Source: Novakomyces olei
Lineage: Eukaryota > Ascomycota > Novakomycetes > Novakomycetales > Novakomycetaceae
Reading direction: 5' to 3'
NCBI GenBank assembly: GCA_016906335.1
Contig: JADEYG010000001.1
Span: forward strand, 1,364,001 to 1,428,000
Length of the DNA stretch: 64,000 nt
A model generated the notes under the pieces. The model worked only from the letters and a program-made list of their open reading frames with translations, made no database searches and was not told where the DNA came from. Position numbers and translations under genes: made by a program. Positions 33,039-44,674 of this stretch are shown in pieces (the first letter of the stretch is position 1; each line of letters starts with the position of its first letter).

Positions 33039-34134
33039 TCATCTCAAGGGCAATAGTTGGACATTTGAGCATGGCTGTCGGCATAAAGGGCATTCTGGCT
33101 TAGATCGGCACCATTCATCGATACAGTACCAGCAAAAAATATGTCCACACAGAGATGCAGTGGGCTGTCTGATGGAGCCAAGACACAGAGTGCAGGTTCT
33201 TGATTCTCCGCTTTGAATAAACGCCAGCTTTGATGGATCGGAGAGATTAATGGCCACTTCATCACTCTGACGCAAATACTGCTGCTGTAATTCTGGTTCA
33301 TTATTTCCTTTATCACTGCTCCTGACAAACCGCAAAGCGAATTGAATGCCAAGCTGCAGCATCAGAAGGCCACCGAGAATTTCGTAGCCTTTTCGCTGCT
33401 GCGATGCCCGATGTGTGTATACGTACCGGATACCGAATAGCCTTTTTACAATATCATGATACGCACCGGTAAAATAAAATATTGCCAAGTGAAGTGTTGT
33501 GAGTGCTGAAAAGTTTATAGATTTTATCTTGTATTTTTCCAATAATTGATTTGCCAAAGGTTTCGTCCGTGCAAAGGGTACGAAAATACAAAGTAAAAGT
33601 GCAGCACGTTGCTTTCAATGTCAGTACCGCAATAATATTCAATATAGACAAATAATATTAATAATAAAAAGGACAAAAGTGAATAAAAATCTGAATAATT
33701 AAATTAAATAAATAAATAAAAAACAGAAGATAAACAGAAAATAAATTTGACTTTGCCCAGTCAAAGGACATACTATTCTTGAAATTGGCTGTCTTGAGCG
33801 CGCCCGGACCGGTAAAGTGTCCGTGTACTCTTCTCCGAGTGAACGATAAGTGAATAACGTAGTCAGACTCGCGTATAATAAATCCGATACTAAGACAAGA
33901 ACTCCGTCTGCAGTAAAGTGATGCAAAGTTTGTGCGCTAACAAGCCCACGAAGTGCATTTACCAACGACTCCTTTACCAACTGCCGATAGGCCAGGTCTT
34001 TTTGGTTTGTTCTCACTTTAAATTAGATCCACTTTTCAGCTCTTTACCTTACCGATATCTTGTTGGGATGCAAAGGGAAAAACGTTGGCAGCCGTTGTAT
34101 CGCCCGCGGAAGAGCCGTTCTCTGACAATACCAT
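33039..34134 (-). CDS. PEX10: Peroxisome biogenesis RING E3 ligase Pex10
   Basis: Part of the Pex2-Pex10-Pex12 ubiquitin ligase in the peroxisomal membrane that recycles the import receptor Pex5. Three exons on the minus strand: 34134-34053, 34015-33774 and 33611-33039 (298 residues). Intron 1 is only 37 nt (ends CTAATTTAAAG) and intron 2 is 162 nt with a TACTGAC branch. The join at QDI-VRTNQKDLAYRQL matches the conserved Pex10 N-terminus; GEEYTD, AALLLCIFVPF and GAYHDIVKRLFGIRY follow. The C3HC4 RING spans about 246-285: CTLC, CGHIFCWYC, CPLC. The end at CSNVQLLPLR is typical. Its promoter is shared with COX19. Confidence 0.92.
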
Positions 34135-34405
34135 AATAAGGTGGAGACGACTCTGTTGGGATCGACTGCATTTAATATGGTAATATTATTAATATTAATT
34201 ATAATTAGATAAATTCTTATAAAGTTATGCATGTCATAGTGTAGCCCAAACTTATATTAGGCTTAGGGTTTACCAGGATTTGCTAGGGTTAGTTTGGTAA
34301 ACCTGGATGAATTACCCCCATATATATAGCCTACCTAAATATAGATAGATGGATTATGATAAATAATATTAATAAATATAATGCACTTTATTCTCAAAAT
34401 CATAA
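34135..34405. promoter_or_regulatory. Divergent PEX10/COX19 promoter with TTAGGG motifs
   Basis: 271 bp between two divergent genes. It holds TTAGGGTT at 34263-34270 and TAGGGTTAG at 34284-34292, about 20 bp apart on the same strand. These resemble Tbf1/HomolE-type elements, and two peroxisomal/mitochondrial genes could be co-controlled; this is inference. Confidence 0.4.
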
Positions 34406-34756
34406 ATGTCCTTTGGGCGACGTAAGAGCACTTTCATTATGACCGATCGCTTACATTTGGACAGCGCCACAAGCGACTTCAGGCACACCACTGCCGCCGC
34501 AAAAAGGCTCTTTCCCGTTGGACCATTATGGTAAATATTCAATTATACATTTAAAATTATTAGAATAAACCTAATTGTAGCCGAGTGCAAGTCGGTGATG
34601 ACAGAGTACCTTACGTGTTTGCGTCAGCACAAAGGCCGTGAAACAGATTGCCGTGATTTGGCCAAAAAATACATGCAGTGCCGGATGGATCGGGATCTTT
34701 TTGAACGCGAGGATTGGCAAATGCTTGGCTTTCAGGATTCAAAAAAGCCAGATTGA
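34406..34756 (+). CDS. COX19: Cox19, twin CX9C copper-related assembly factor
   Basis: A small intermembrane-space protein needed for cytochrome c oxidase assembly, linked to copper and redox signalling with Cox11. Three exons: 34406-34421 (only 16 nt), 34465-34530 and 34581-34756, giving 85 residues. Introns are 43 and 50 nt. Without the first splice the frame meets a stop, and with it the product begins MSFGRPPQATSGTPLPPQKGSFPLDHY, the family start. Two CX9C motifs are present (CKSVMTEYLTC and CRDLAKKYMQC), followed by the conserved W and LGF. The C-terminal segment is short. It is easily missed by automated annotation because of the tiny first exon. Confidence 0.9.
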
Positions 34757-35250
34757 TACCACTCGAGGCAAAAGTGTTTTAATTCTTCGTTTAGAAGCAG
34801 GCTTATAATACTTTTTTGCTTTATTTTTCTCCTCATTTACACAAAAAAGGCTGGCGTGATTTTGGCAAGATTTTTACATAAGCAAGAATCATATTTCACA
34901 ACGCCTGTCTTATTTAAAGCGTGAGCAGAACGTGCTTTGCTTTTGGAATCGAAAAGGGTCGAAATTACAAAACGTAATAAAAATCGATAGCATATGTTTC
35001 CAATTTCTGCCAGAGACTAGAAAGAAAAAATTTTGTTGGGCCTAAAGATCTAAGCGTCAATAATGGCTTTAATTCTGCCTGACATATACTTTTACATAGC
35101 CTATTCTCATCTAAACGTCCTTTAACTGTTTAAATTTTATTTGTATTTTTTCCTTCTTATTTTTCACTAATCAATCTGTTGATGATCGAATAATTATGGT
35201 AAATACAATATCCGTTAAAAATACACAGGCGTGGCCACTCATTGATGCCA
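34757..35250. other. Intergenic between convergent COX19 and HEL2
   Basis: 494 bp, AT-rich. No repeat, palindrome or ORF is worth listing. Confidence 0.5.
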
Positions 35251-37952
35251 CTATAGACCAATCCGGAATATCACCTCCTTACCCCGTCCCCTTTTCTTCT
35301 TTCCACTACTTTCGACTGGCTGAGCAGACGGAGGCGGTGAAGGGGAAGAAGAAGCAGGCTCATCCGTCCAAGCATTGTGTACAGGTCTCTTTACAAGTCC
35401 AGCACTAGCCCTCGGTGACGCTGTTGGTAGTGAAGGGAGCATTTCGTCGGTAAGATTGATCCGACTAGACGAGGCTGAAGACCTTTGCGATCCCCAAGCT
35501 GGCTCGTACTGTACTGATCTGACACTAGAAGGACCGAGACGGAGCGATGCCATTGCATTAGCCGCCCGAGCTGCGTCTCCCGTTCGGTTCCCGGCTACTC
35601 GTTCCACCCGGTTCCACACACTTGACGTTTGTGCTACGGGCCTAGCACGCTGTTTAGCGCGTAAAATTTCCGCTGTAGTAGGGTTCCTAGGCACATTGCT
35701 CGTAGAAGTAAAATTGTTTGTCTAGAAACTGTTAGATTCTTAATAAGAAAAAAGAGAAAAATAAAGAAAAAAAAGAATTAAAAAGATAGAAAAATTCTAG
35801 AATATTTCAAAACTATCATGATTGAATAGCAACAAAAGCAGGTCTCATAAAATCTGGAAAACCGATTTATAATAAAATAAATGTATAAACGAGATTTATA
35901 AAGCATACACTTGCACGGTAATCGTTCCACGACGTTAACAATTGAAGCTTCTTTGTTTCGTCATCCAAAACATCAGCCACCTGCCGCAATAGTATCCCAA
36001 ACTCCTGGTCGGAAACTTGAAACAGCGCAAAAGCAGAGTCCACAAAATCTTGGGCACTCATCCCTTGCGAACGGAACCGGGTAACCAGCTGTCTGAACGA
36101 GGCCAATTTCGTTTCATTGTTGTGTAAAAGCGTTCGAGCTTTAGTGATAACTGCCTGATGTTTTGCTACCATATCTCTGGGTAAACTTGCCATTTCGGCA
36201 CTGCTCACCAAAGCCGCTGGCAAAGAAGTAGAGCTAGCGTTGGCATTTGTGTTTGCATTTAAACTACTCGGCTCACCGAGCTGAGGTAAGTTAGGTAATT
36301 GATCTCTTTTCCGTGACGGAGCCGGTGTTGCGCGAGGAGCTGATTCCGTTAATCCAAACCCAAAATTAGAATTACGAGCCCTCGACAATAAATACTGCTC
36401 TTGTCTCCGTAGCGCCAATTCCTCACGCGTCATATGAGGCTCATCCACAGACACATGCTCTGTAGCTGAGCTACGAGAGGCACCAGGCCCTCCTCTGCCG
36501 TTCGCTCTTAGGGAGGATTGGAACTGAAAATGGTCTGTAACGTTACGTCTATTCCTAATATCTCGAGCTGAAAGACCACGTGGGTGCTCCTGTATTTGAT
36601 GCGCTTTCAAGTCTATCTCCGAGGGGAAAACAACAAACTTTTTTTCCAAGCACTCTGGTTCTAGACAAGCAAAATGATCATGACGGAAATGCCGCTCTAA
36701 TTGCTCATAATTCGCAAAGTATTGATGAGAGGGTCGGCCGGCTATCTGGTCACAGATATGGCAGTGCTCATGACGCTCACGGCAATGACGAAAAAGCTCA
36801 TCGTCATCGTAGAAGGATATTCGACAAAAGCCGCATTCAGGATGGCCTTTGAACCCGGTAAGTTCACGTTCACGGCCCACGTCTCCCTGCGTATAATGCT
36901 GCTTGAGTGATTTTGCATCATACAAAGCATGCTCATGCGCAAAAATCTTTTTGTGATGTACACACAAGTCACACAGTAACTTGTCATGCGCACTCTTTAC
37001 GTGCACCTTTAAATCCTCCCAGCCACGAGCGACAAACGTGCAGTCTGGCGAGGGGCAGTTATAGCGGAGAAGAAGTATGGTGTCGTTCATAATCTGCTCA
37101 GACTCGAAACGTATGCCCAATTTAGTGTCCGCCTTGTACATTGACCGATCCTTATAATCCTCATAGCGCCGATGCAAATCCAAAGTGAAAATAACCAAGT
37201 CTTGCCGAACTTTGCAATAAGCACATTCACGATTATTATAAAGTGCGCGTAAGCGGAGAGAACATACATGGCAAGTACCTATCGTTAGTTAAAAAATCAT
37301 TGATGGCCCTTTTTCATTTTTGTTTCTATTATTATTATTATTATTATTTTTTTTTTTCTTCCTTTTTCACTTTGCATTTCCTTTTTGCATTTCAATAACC
37401 TGTTTTCTGTTTCTCTTATATAATTCCACTTACGATGATTACACGGGGCAACTGAACTGTAAATAACTTTCTCTGCGCAGATAAAGCAATACTCGTCTTC
37501 GTCAACGTCTTGCGCCGTATTCGACTCTGTCTTTTCTGCCTGTGCTCGTTCCTCTATATTTGACTGTTTAGCTTTGTAGCCGGAAGAGACCTCTTCTTAC
37601 CCTGTGTATTCACTACTACTTGCTCCTGCCCGTCTTTCTTTTCATTTGCTGTTTTATCCTGGCTGCGCTCCTTTTTCGTTTCTCTTCGTGTCTGTGACTC
37701 TGCTGCTGCTCCTTTGCGTCTATTATTATTACTCAATCCTTGTTTTCGTGATGTACGGCCTTCCAAATCAATATGATTAAAAGTGGGGCCTTTGTTAAAC
37801 CGATCAGACTCGGCTGCCTCCCTCTCTCGCCGATCCAGTGGCGCCGTATCTGAATTTGCTTCCTTTTCTTTTTGCTTTCGTGGCCTCCGTTGCCTGTGTC
37901 CTCTACCAGCTCCGCCGCCGCCTCCTCCGCCGCCACCTGTGTCTGCTGGCAT
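35251..37952 (-). CDS. HEL2: Hel2/ZNF598 ribosome-collision E3 ligase
   Basis: Senses collided ribosomes and ubiquitinates small-subunit proteins to trigger no-go decay and quality control in the cytosol. Four exons on the minus strand: 37952-37601, 37553-37434, 37278-35909 and 35721-35251 (770 residues; yeast 639, human 904). Introns are 47, 155 and 187 nt; the donor of the third is GTATGC. The RING (about 140-182) reads CFIC...CNHRTCHVC...CAYC. C2H2-type fingers follow: CPSPDC...H, CGFC...H, CHIC and CLEPEC...H. An FGFG-like segment and a long low-complexity linker lead to a basic KKKRGRGKEV tail, as in the family. The first exon is Gly- and charge-rich. HEL2's known substrates include uS3 (RPS3), coded elsewhere in this window. 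Confidence 0.92.
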
Positions 37953-38652
<700 letters not shown>

Positions 38653-41600
38653 ATGTCCAGCAACTATGGCGGTGGCTATGGTGCGGGCGGCGGTGGCGGC
38701 GGCGGCAGCGGGTATTACAATGGAGGCTTTGCGAATAATGCTTATGGGCAATATGGCGCTCCACCAGTTCAGCCGCTCAATAGCGGTAGCAATTTCGCAA
38801 ATTCACCTCAGCCGAGCGGCTACGGTGGCAGTTTTGGCGGAGCTCCAGCAGGCTCCTTTGTAAATTACCAGGCAACTGGAGTTCAAGCGCCACAGGCGGC
38901 TCTGCAACAGCAGCGGACAGGCGGGTTTTTGTCTCAGCAGCCGACTGGGTTCCAGCCAATGGGGTTCCAGCAGAATAGCTATCAGCAGAATAGCTATCAG
39001 CCCAACAGCTATCAGCCGACTGGACTTGGCCAGCAGCCCTCTATGCCTGTGTCGTATCAGCAGACCGGGTTCCCTCAGCAAACAGGGTTCCAGCAGCCAT
39101 CAAACTACTCTCAGCAGTCTTTGCTGCCACAGCAAACTGGGTTCCCGCAGCAACAGCAGCCTACTGGGTTCCCTCAGCAAGGCCTGCAAGCGCAGAAAAC
39201 TGGGGGTTACACTCCTATCGGCGTTCAGGCTACCGGGTTCGCCTCTCAGCCTCAGCAGCAGTTCTCCCAGCCGTTTGGACAGGAAGCACATGCTCCTACT
39301 AATTACAATATGGGCCCAGCAAATACTGCCGTTACTGGGGCAAGTGCTTACCCTTTACAGGCCCAGGCGACTGGGTCGTTTGCCCAGTTTCAGCAGCCAC
39401 AGGCCTCGAATTTCACGGGGACTGCTGCTCCTCTTAAACCTCGAAAGACGGGATCAAAAGTGGCTATTCCGCCGGTACGTCTTACCTTTATTTCTGCGCA
39501 AGATCAGCGAAAGTTTGAGGATTTGTTCAAGTCTGCAGTCGGGAACGAAGCAGCCATGAACGGCCAAACTGCTCGACAGATCCTCATTCGCTCTGGTCTG
39601 CCTCCTCCAGAGCTGTCCAAGATATGGAACTTGTCCGACACAAATCACACCGGCCATCTGCTGTTCCCGGAATTCGTGCTGGCCATGTACCTGTGCCACC
39701 AGCGAATCAAGGGCAATGCTACGCCCGATGCTTTGCCAGCAGATATCGCTAGCGAGGTCACGTCTCTGGTAGACAGAATTGCTTTCTCTGTCAGGGAAGA
39801 TCAACAGCAGCACCCAGAAGTGAAGCCTTCACAGCTTCTGACTGCACAAATGACGGGTGCCCGGTTCGGTGGAGCGCCTTCGGATTTTACCTCGTTGCAA
39901 CCGCAAAAGACAGGTGCTTATCAATTTCCAATGCCCACTGGTTTGCCAATGATGCAGCCGCAACAAACACAGGCTGCCTTTTATCCACAATCGACGGCTG
40001 CTCAACAGCCTCTACTGCAACAGCAGCGCACAGGCAATTTTAATCAGCCGTTTAATCAGCCGTTTAATCAGCCTCAACAAACTGGTTTTGCCCAGCCAAA
40101 TCAGTTTGGTCAGCAAAGTCAGTTTGGTCAGCAAAGTCAGCCACAGGCAGCTCCGTACACGTCTCCAATGGCGACGGGACTACAGCCCCAGAAGACTGGA
40201 GGCTTTCAGCCTAAAAGTCAGTTTGGTGCCCAGTTTTCAGGGATGGCAGCGGGCAACCAGCCGCAGCCAATCCAGTCTCAGCCAACGGCACCGCTAGTGG
40301 CTCAGCCAACGGGCAAGCCCGGCCAATGGGGTTTTGTTAATACGCCGGCCAGTGGACTGCCGGGCATGGAGAACCTTTCACAGCAGCTGATGCCTAACAA
40401 TGGAGGCAGAGCTCTTGGGCCCGGAGTACAGCCCTCCGCCTTTTCCATGCCCAACAGCGGGTCACAGCCCTATATTCCCTGGGCAATTTCGAAGGATGAA
40501 AAACGGATATACGATGGTATCTTTGATGCCTGGGACAAGCAGAAAGAGGGCTTCATTTCCGGTCCAGTGGGCATTGAAATCTTTTCTCAGAGCGGTCTGT
40601 CCCGTAACGACTTGGAGCTTATCTGGGCACTTTCTGACCCAGGAAATAAGGGCAAACTGGACCGTGACGAGTTTGCAGTGGCACTGCACTTGCTCTACAG
40701 AAAGCTGAACGGGTACGACGTTCCACCACAACTGCCTCCGGAACTCGTACCGCCCTCTGCCCGCAACTTTAGCGATTCATTGAGTGGCATAAAGAATCTG
40801 CTTCGGCACGATACTGCCGGTCGCAGTTCTCCATCGGGCGCAACGAGCTATATGAAATCCAGGTCGTTCCGTAACCAGCCGGCTCCAGCGGGCAATGTAA
40901 AAGACGCGACCTTGTACAAGTACAACGACGATGCTCCCGGCTACGTTTCCAGTTCTCGCCACTCTCTCTCCCGCTCAAAATCGCCTTCTGCTGGAGCCGG
41001 AGGCAACGGTGAGGCAGCAGGCACTCTTTCCACACAGCAAGAGATCACGAGGCTGAGGAAACTTGTGCGAGAAAAGCGCATTATACTGGACTCTATTGAT
41101 GCGAAAGACGCTGATTATGCAGCAGAGGATGCGGAGCTGGACAGACGAGACGTGCAGCTGTCGCAGGACCTGCAGAGACGTGTTTGGCAAGTGCAGCAGG
41201 AGATAGACAGGCTGCCTAATGCCTTTTTGCAGGACGCTGATGACAGTGCAGAGTCGAGGCTGTTGCACCGTGACTTGGAAAAGTTGGCAGACCGGCTACC
41301 GGAAATTGCATCAAAAGTAAGGGAGACAGAGCGTCAAATTGCGGATAAAAAAATCGAGCTGTTCCGTGTGCTCGATGCCAAAGAGCACCCGGAATCTTCC
41401 TCGTCGATTATCGGCACTGGGCCCAATGGCCAAGTGACAGAGGCGGACAGGCGGAGGGCCAAGGCAACGGCAATGATGCAGGCACGTATGGCGGCTCTCA
41501 CTGGAGCACCTGCCCCTGACGCTGACAGCGATGGGGCAGCAGCGGCACAGAGGCTGAGTATAGCAAAGGCTAAAATCGAAGACGAGCATCGGCAGAGCGA

Positions 41601-43467
41601 TTCTCTTGTCCGTGGCGTTGAGGAGAGTATCGAGGGCATGCAGCAGGATTTAGAGGCGTCTATTAGACAGCTTCAAGCGGAGGGCAGTACGGTGGGCGGC
41701 AAGGGTTACGGCGAGCATGAAAGGCGTCGTTGGGTGGACGGGTACGGCGTTGAGCCTGAAGTACGGGATTTTATACGCAAACTCGAGTCGTCGAGGCGCG
41801 AGGGGGGAGCGGTAAGTGGACGTGTTGCTGGTGGAAGGGCTTCGACTCCAGCAGCAGCAGGTTTTGGTACTACTACTGCTACTTCTGCTGCTGCTTCTGC
41901 TTCTGCTGCTGCTTCTGCTTCTGCTGCTACTAATACTACTTCCTCTCCTGCTGCAGTTCCATCCTCCAGCTCGGCTGCAGGAATGAGTGCCTCTGAACGG
42001 GCCGCTTTTTACAAGGCAGAAGCTCAGAAGCGCATGAATGAAAGGCTGGCTGCATTGGGCATCAAACCCGCTGGCCAAGCAAGCAAGGAAGAAAAGGAGA
42101 AGCGTGAGCAAGCTGAGCGGGAAAAGATTGCTAGAGCAGAGGAGGAAGAGCGTAAACGGTTAGAGGCAAGAAAGAAGCGGCAAGAGTCTGATCGTGGAGG
42201 TCATGAACTATTGATGGAGCCAACTGCTGAGCGAAAAGGCTCCGGCCGTACTGATCAAGCGCACGATGTAAAGGTGCAGGATACTCCTGCCGAGCCACCG
42301 TTGCCGCAGGTTCCGCAGGTTCAGGCAGGTATTGTTGACGATCAGGCTGGAGCTTTGACTGTTGGAACTGCAGTGCCATCTGCTCCAGCTGAACCTGATC
42401 AAAAGCCTGTCGAGTCTAATCATCACCAAGAAGACGCAAGCTCTGACAGTAGCAGCGACATCGAGTTCACTCCTGGCCCTGCTCCGGCTCCCGCTGCGGA
42501 TTCCAAATGGCCAGAGATCTCTAAATCTCATGATCTGGACAAATCTAACCCTTTTTACCGGCAGCAGCAGCCCAAGAATGCTTCAATTACCAATTTAGAG
42601 CAAAGCACTAGCCAGCAACCGTCAGCGCCGAAGCCTAAAGAAGAGTCGAAAAATCCGTTCTTTAAAATGGCCTCTTCTGCAAATCAGCCATCTGCTAATT
42701 CTCTGCCTGCTCCTTCAGGTCCTTCAGGTGGCTCTGATTCTGCAAGCCTGAACAAGCCAGCTCCAGCTCCAGCTCCGGTTCCAGTTTCTTCAGTTCCTCC
42801 TTCAGTTTCTGCTCCTTCAGTTCCTCCTTCAGTTCCTGCTCCTTCCTCAGTTCCTGCTCCTTCCTCAGTTCCTGCTCCTTCCTCAGTTCCTCAAACTGCT
42901 GCTCCAGCTCCGTCCCAGCCAGCCAGGTCTATCCCTCGCGCAGCGAGCCCAGAAGAAGACTGGGACAAGGACGATTCAAGTTCTGATGCTAGTGACGAAG
43001 AGGACGTAGGCCGGCCAGCAGGCAAAAACCCGGCAGACCTTGCTCGAATGCTCTTTGGCAGTATGGGACCAATGCGGCCCCAGGTCACTGGAGACCCTTC
43101 TAGATCGGAGACGAGTACACCAGCAAAAGTTCCTTCATCGGCTTTGTCTCCTCCGCCTGTCCCAGAATCTGCTCCAGGACTACCTCCTCCAGTCCCGAAC
43201 ACTAGCGCTCCTCCTCCGCCTCCTATACCCAGTGTTGGTGCTCCTCCTCCGCCTCCTATTCCCAGTTTTGGAGCCCCTCCTCCTCCGCCTGCTCCTGCTC
43301 CAGGATTGCCCGGGATGCCTCCTCCGCCTCCGCCTCCGGGTGCGGCTGAGTCAGCACCGGGGGTACCGGCAATAACGGGTGACAGGGCAGCTTTATTAAG
43401 TTCAATTCGGCAAGGAACGAGTCTGAGAAAGGCACAAACGAACGATAGAAGTGCCCCTAAAGTTTGA
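38653..43467 (+). CDS. PAN1: Pan1, Eps15-like endocytic actin-patch scaffold
   Basis: Scaffold that links clathrin adaptors to Arp2/3 and is regulated by the Ark/Prk kinases. One exon of 1604 residues. The N-terminal 270 residues are Gln-rich and carry many (L/F)xxQxTG motifs (LQQQRTG, LQAQKTGG, LQPQKTG) that match the known Prk1 phosphorylation site LxxQxTG. EH domain 1 lies at about 271-354 (NLSDTNHTGHL calcium loop) and EH domain 2 at about 606-691 (ALSDPGNKGKL). A coiled coil spans about 794-910 and a Lys/Glu-rich helix about 1110-1190. The C-terminus has NPF-like NPFF/NPFY motifs, PAPSSVP repeats, polyproline (PPPPPIPS) and a final WH2-like segment, ALLSSIRQG. Domain order fits the family. 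No intron seen. Confidence 0.95.
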   Translation: MSSNYGGGYGAGGGGGGGSGYYNGGFANNAYGQYGAPPVQPLNSGSNFANSPQPSGYGGSFGGAPAGSFVNYQATGVQAPQAALQQQRTGGFLSQQPTGFQPMGFQQNSYQQNSYQPNSYQPTGLGQQPSMPVSYQQTGFPQQTGFQQPSNYSQQSLLPQQTGFPQQQQPTGFPQQGLQAQKTGGYTPIGVQATGFASQPQQQFSQPFGQEAHAPTNYNMGPANTAVTGASAYPLQAQATGSFAQFQQPQASNFTGTAAPLKPRKTGSKVAIPPVRLTFISAQDQRKFEDLFKSAVGNEAAMNGQTARQILIRSGLPPPELSKIWNLSDTNHTGHLLFPEFVLAMYLCHQRIKGNATPDALPADIASEVTSLVDRIAFSVREDQQQHPEVKPSQLLTAQMTGARFGGAPSDFTSLQPQKTGAYQFPMPTGLPMMQPQQTQAAFYPQSTAAQQPLLQQQRTGNFNQPFNQPFNQPQQTGFAQPNQFGQQSQFGQQSQPQAAPYTSPMATGLQPQKTGGFQPKSQFGAQFSGMAAGNQPQPIQSQPTAPLVAQPTGKPGQWGFVNTPASGLPGMENLSQQLMPNNGGRALGPGVQPSAFSMPNSGSQPYIPWAISKDEKRIYDGIFDAWDKQKEGFISGPVGIEIFSQSGLSRNDLELIWALSDPGNKGKLDRDEFAVALHLLYRKLNGYDVPPQLPPELVPPSARNFSDSLSGIKNLLRHDTAGRSSPSGATSYMKSRSFRNQPAPAGNVKDATLYKYNDDAPGYVSSSRHSLSRSKSPSAGAGGNGEAAGTLSTQQEITRLRKLVREKRIILDSIDAKDADYAAEDAELDRRDVQLSQDLQRRVWQVQQEIDRLPNAFLQDADDSAESRLLHRDLEKLADRLPEIASKVRETERQIADKKIELFRVLDAKEHPESSSSIIGTGPNGQVTEADRRRAKATAMMQARMAALTGAPAPDADSDGAAAAQRLSIAKAKIEDEHRQSDSLVRGVEESIEGMQQDLEASIRQLQAEGSTVGGKGYGEHERRRWVDGYGVEPEVRDFIRKLESSRREGGAVSGRVAGGRASTPAAAGFGTTTATSAAASASAAASASAATNTTSSPAAVPSSSSAAGMSASERAAFYKAEAQKRMNERLAALGIKPAGQASKEEKEKREQAEREKIARAEEEERKRLEARKKRQESDRGGHELLMEPTAERKGSGRTDQAHDVKVQDTPAEPPLPQVPQVQAGIVDDQAGALTVGTAVPSAPAEPDQKPVESNHHQEDASSDSSSDIEFTPGPAPAPAADSKWPEISKSHDLDKSNPFYRQQQPKNASITNLEQSTSQQPSAPKPKEESKNPFFKMASSANQPSANSLPAPSGPSGGSDSASLNKPAPAPAPVPVSSVPPSVSAPSVPPSVPAPSSVPAPSSVPAPSSVPQTAAPAPSQPARSIPRAASPEEDWDKDDSSSDASDEEDVGRPAGKNPADLARMLFGSMGPMRPQVTGDPSRSETSTPAKVPSSALSPPPVPESAPGLPPPVPNTSAPPPPPIPSVGAPPPPPIPSFGAPPPPPAPAPGLPGMPPPPPPPGAAESAPGVPAITGDRAALLSSIRQGTSLRKAQTNDRSAPKV

Positions 43468-43966
43468 GGTGAAACGGATTGCGGGACACGGATTCAATAC
43501 TGACTATAAATTGATGAAAAAGGGCGATTGGATTGTCTACCTTACCAGCTAATCTCAGTTGCCTGTCTACATGGCAATTTCCGTATAGTATAGCATAATA
43601 ATAAATGCTTGATGAGTGCATTTTGCGTGTCCTTGGATCAGGTTGAATAGGTCCTTGCAAGCCAATGGCACCACAATACTAGTATAAGATTAATCTGTGG
43701 AGCTTAGACTATTCACGCTTAAACGCTGACAGGACTGAGCACTGGCTGGCCAGATCTGCGACTTTTGTATTTGCAGTATATATTAAATGTATCTATCAAT
43801 TACATTTTGCAATAAAAGACAAGACGTTGTGAAAAACGCAGAGTTTAAAAGAGACAAGCACAAGGTCAAGCACAAGGTCGTAGGGTATCTATCACAAGCA
43901 AGAGCATTACGCGGGACCATCGCCGCCCGGAACAAGCTGCGCATATTAGTCTTTGTCTATTAGAGC
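43468..43966. other. Intergenic between convergent PAN1 and LSM5
   Basis: 499 bp; nothing distinctive seen apart from a duplicated CAAGCACAAGGTC (43856-43880). Confidence 0.5.
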
Positions 43967-44385
43967 TTATATTACCATGCAAATGCTGTTGCCATTGAGC
44001 AATATTTCCTTGTGGTTTGTGCGCTGGCCCGTTACGCCATCGTACTCGGTAACATCTTGCAACACCATGTCTGGATTGTTAGCAACGCGCAGGCAACAAG
44101 GACAGGCAGGCATGGCCATTTTAAATGTATGGAAATTGACTAGAAAAAAATTAAATATAGACGATGTAGCTTTAAAACAAGAGCCATTAAGATCAACTTA
44201 CTGACATAGTCGTCAAATCCTAGTAGGGTACCGGAAAATTCCTTTTCGCCCTTCATGATTACCCACAGACGTGACCCCATACACTTGTCCACCAGCTCTA
44301 GATCAATTAGCAAGCGTATAAATACGAGGAAAAAATCAAAAAAATTACCTAACGGCTGGATAGTCGGCGCTGCCTCAGCACTCAT
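43967..44385 (-). CDS. LSM5: LSm5, subunit of LSm1-7 and LSm2-8 rings
   Basis: An Sm-like protein that binds U6 snRNA 3' ends in the nucleus and deadenylated mRNA in the cytoplasm. Three exons on the minus strand: 44385-44349, 44297-44202 and 44070-43967 (78 residues). Introns are 51 nt (ends CTAATTGATCTAG) and 131 nt (ends CTAACAATCCAG). The Sm1 motif reads [37 protein letters not shown]. Sm2 reads LLNGNSICMVI. Junctions give LELVD and DYV-NMVLQDVTEYDGV, exactly as in LSm5 orthologues. The promoter is shared with MSW1. Confidence 0.93.
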
Positions 44386-44674
44386 TTCAGTTTAATTTGC
44401 AGTCAGAATCAGCGTCTCCGCCTTGGGCTTTACGTGCCGACCTCGTCTCTGTACGGCCTGTTGTGCTACTTTGAACGTTTGCAGAGTAGAGTAATGTATG
44501 GCAAATGGTAATATGCTGTGTTTATTATACGAAAAGTGGCTTCGCTTAATCCCAGCTGCTTTACCCCTTGTGATATACTGAATATTATGAATTTATTTTA
44601 TATTTTGTATCTTGTATCTTGTATATACACATAAACAATATTTTAATTCAAAACAGGACGAGGTAATGGATTAA

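Noticed and set aside
37554-37952. Independent Gly-rich protein of 132 residues
   Set aside because: Its 3' part is an intron; the 5' part splices in frame to the HEL2 RING exon.
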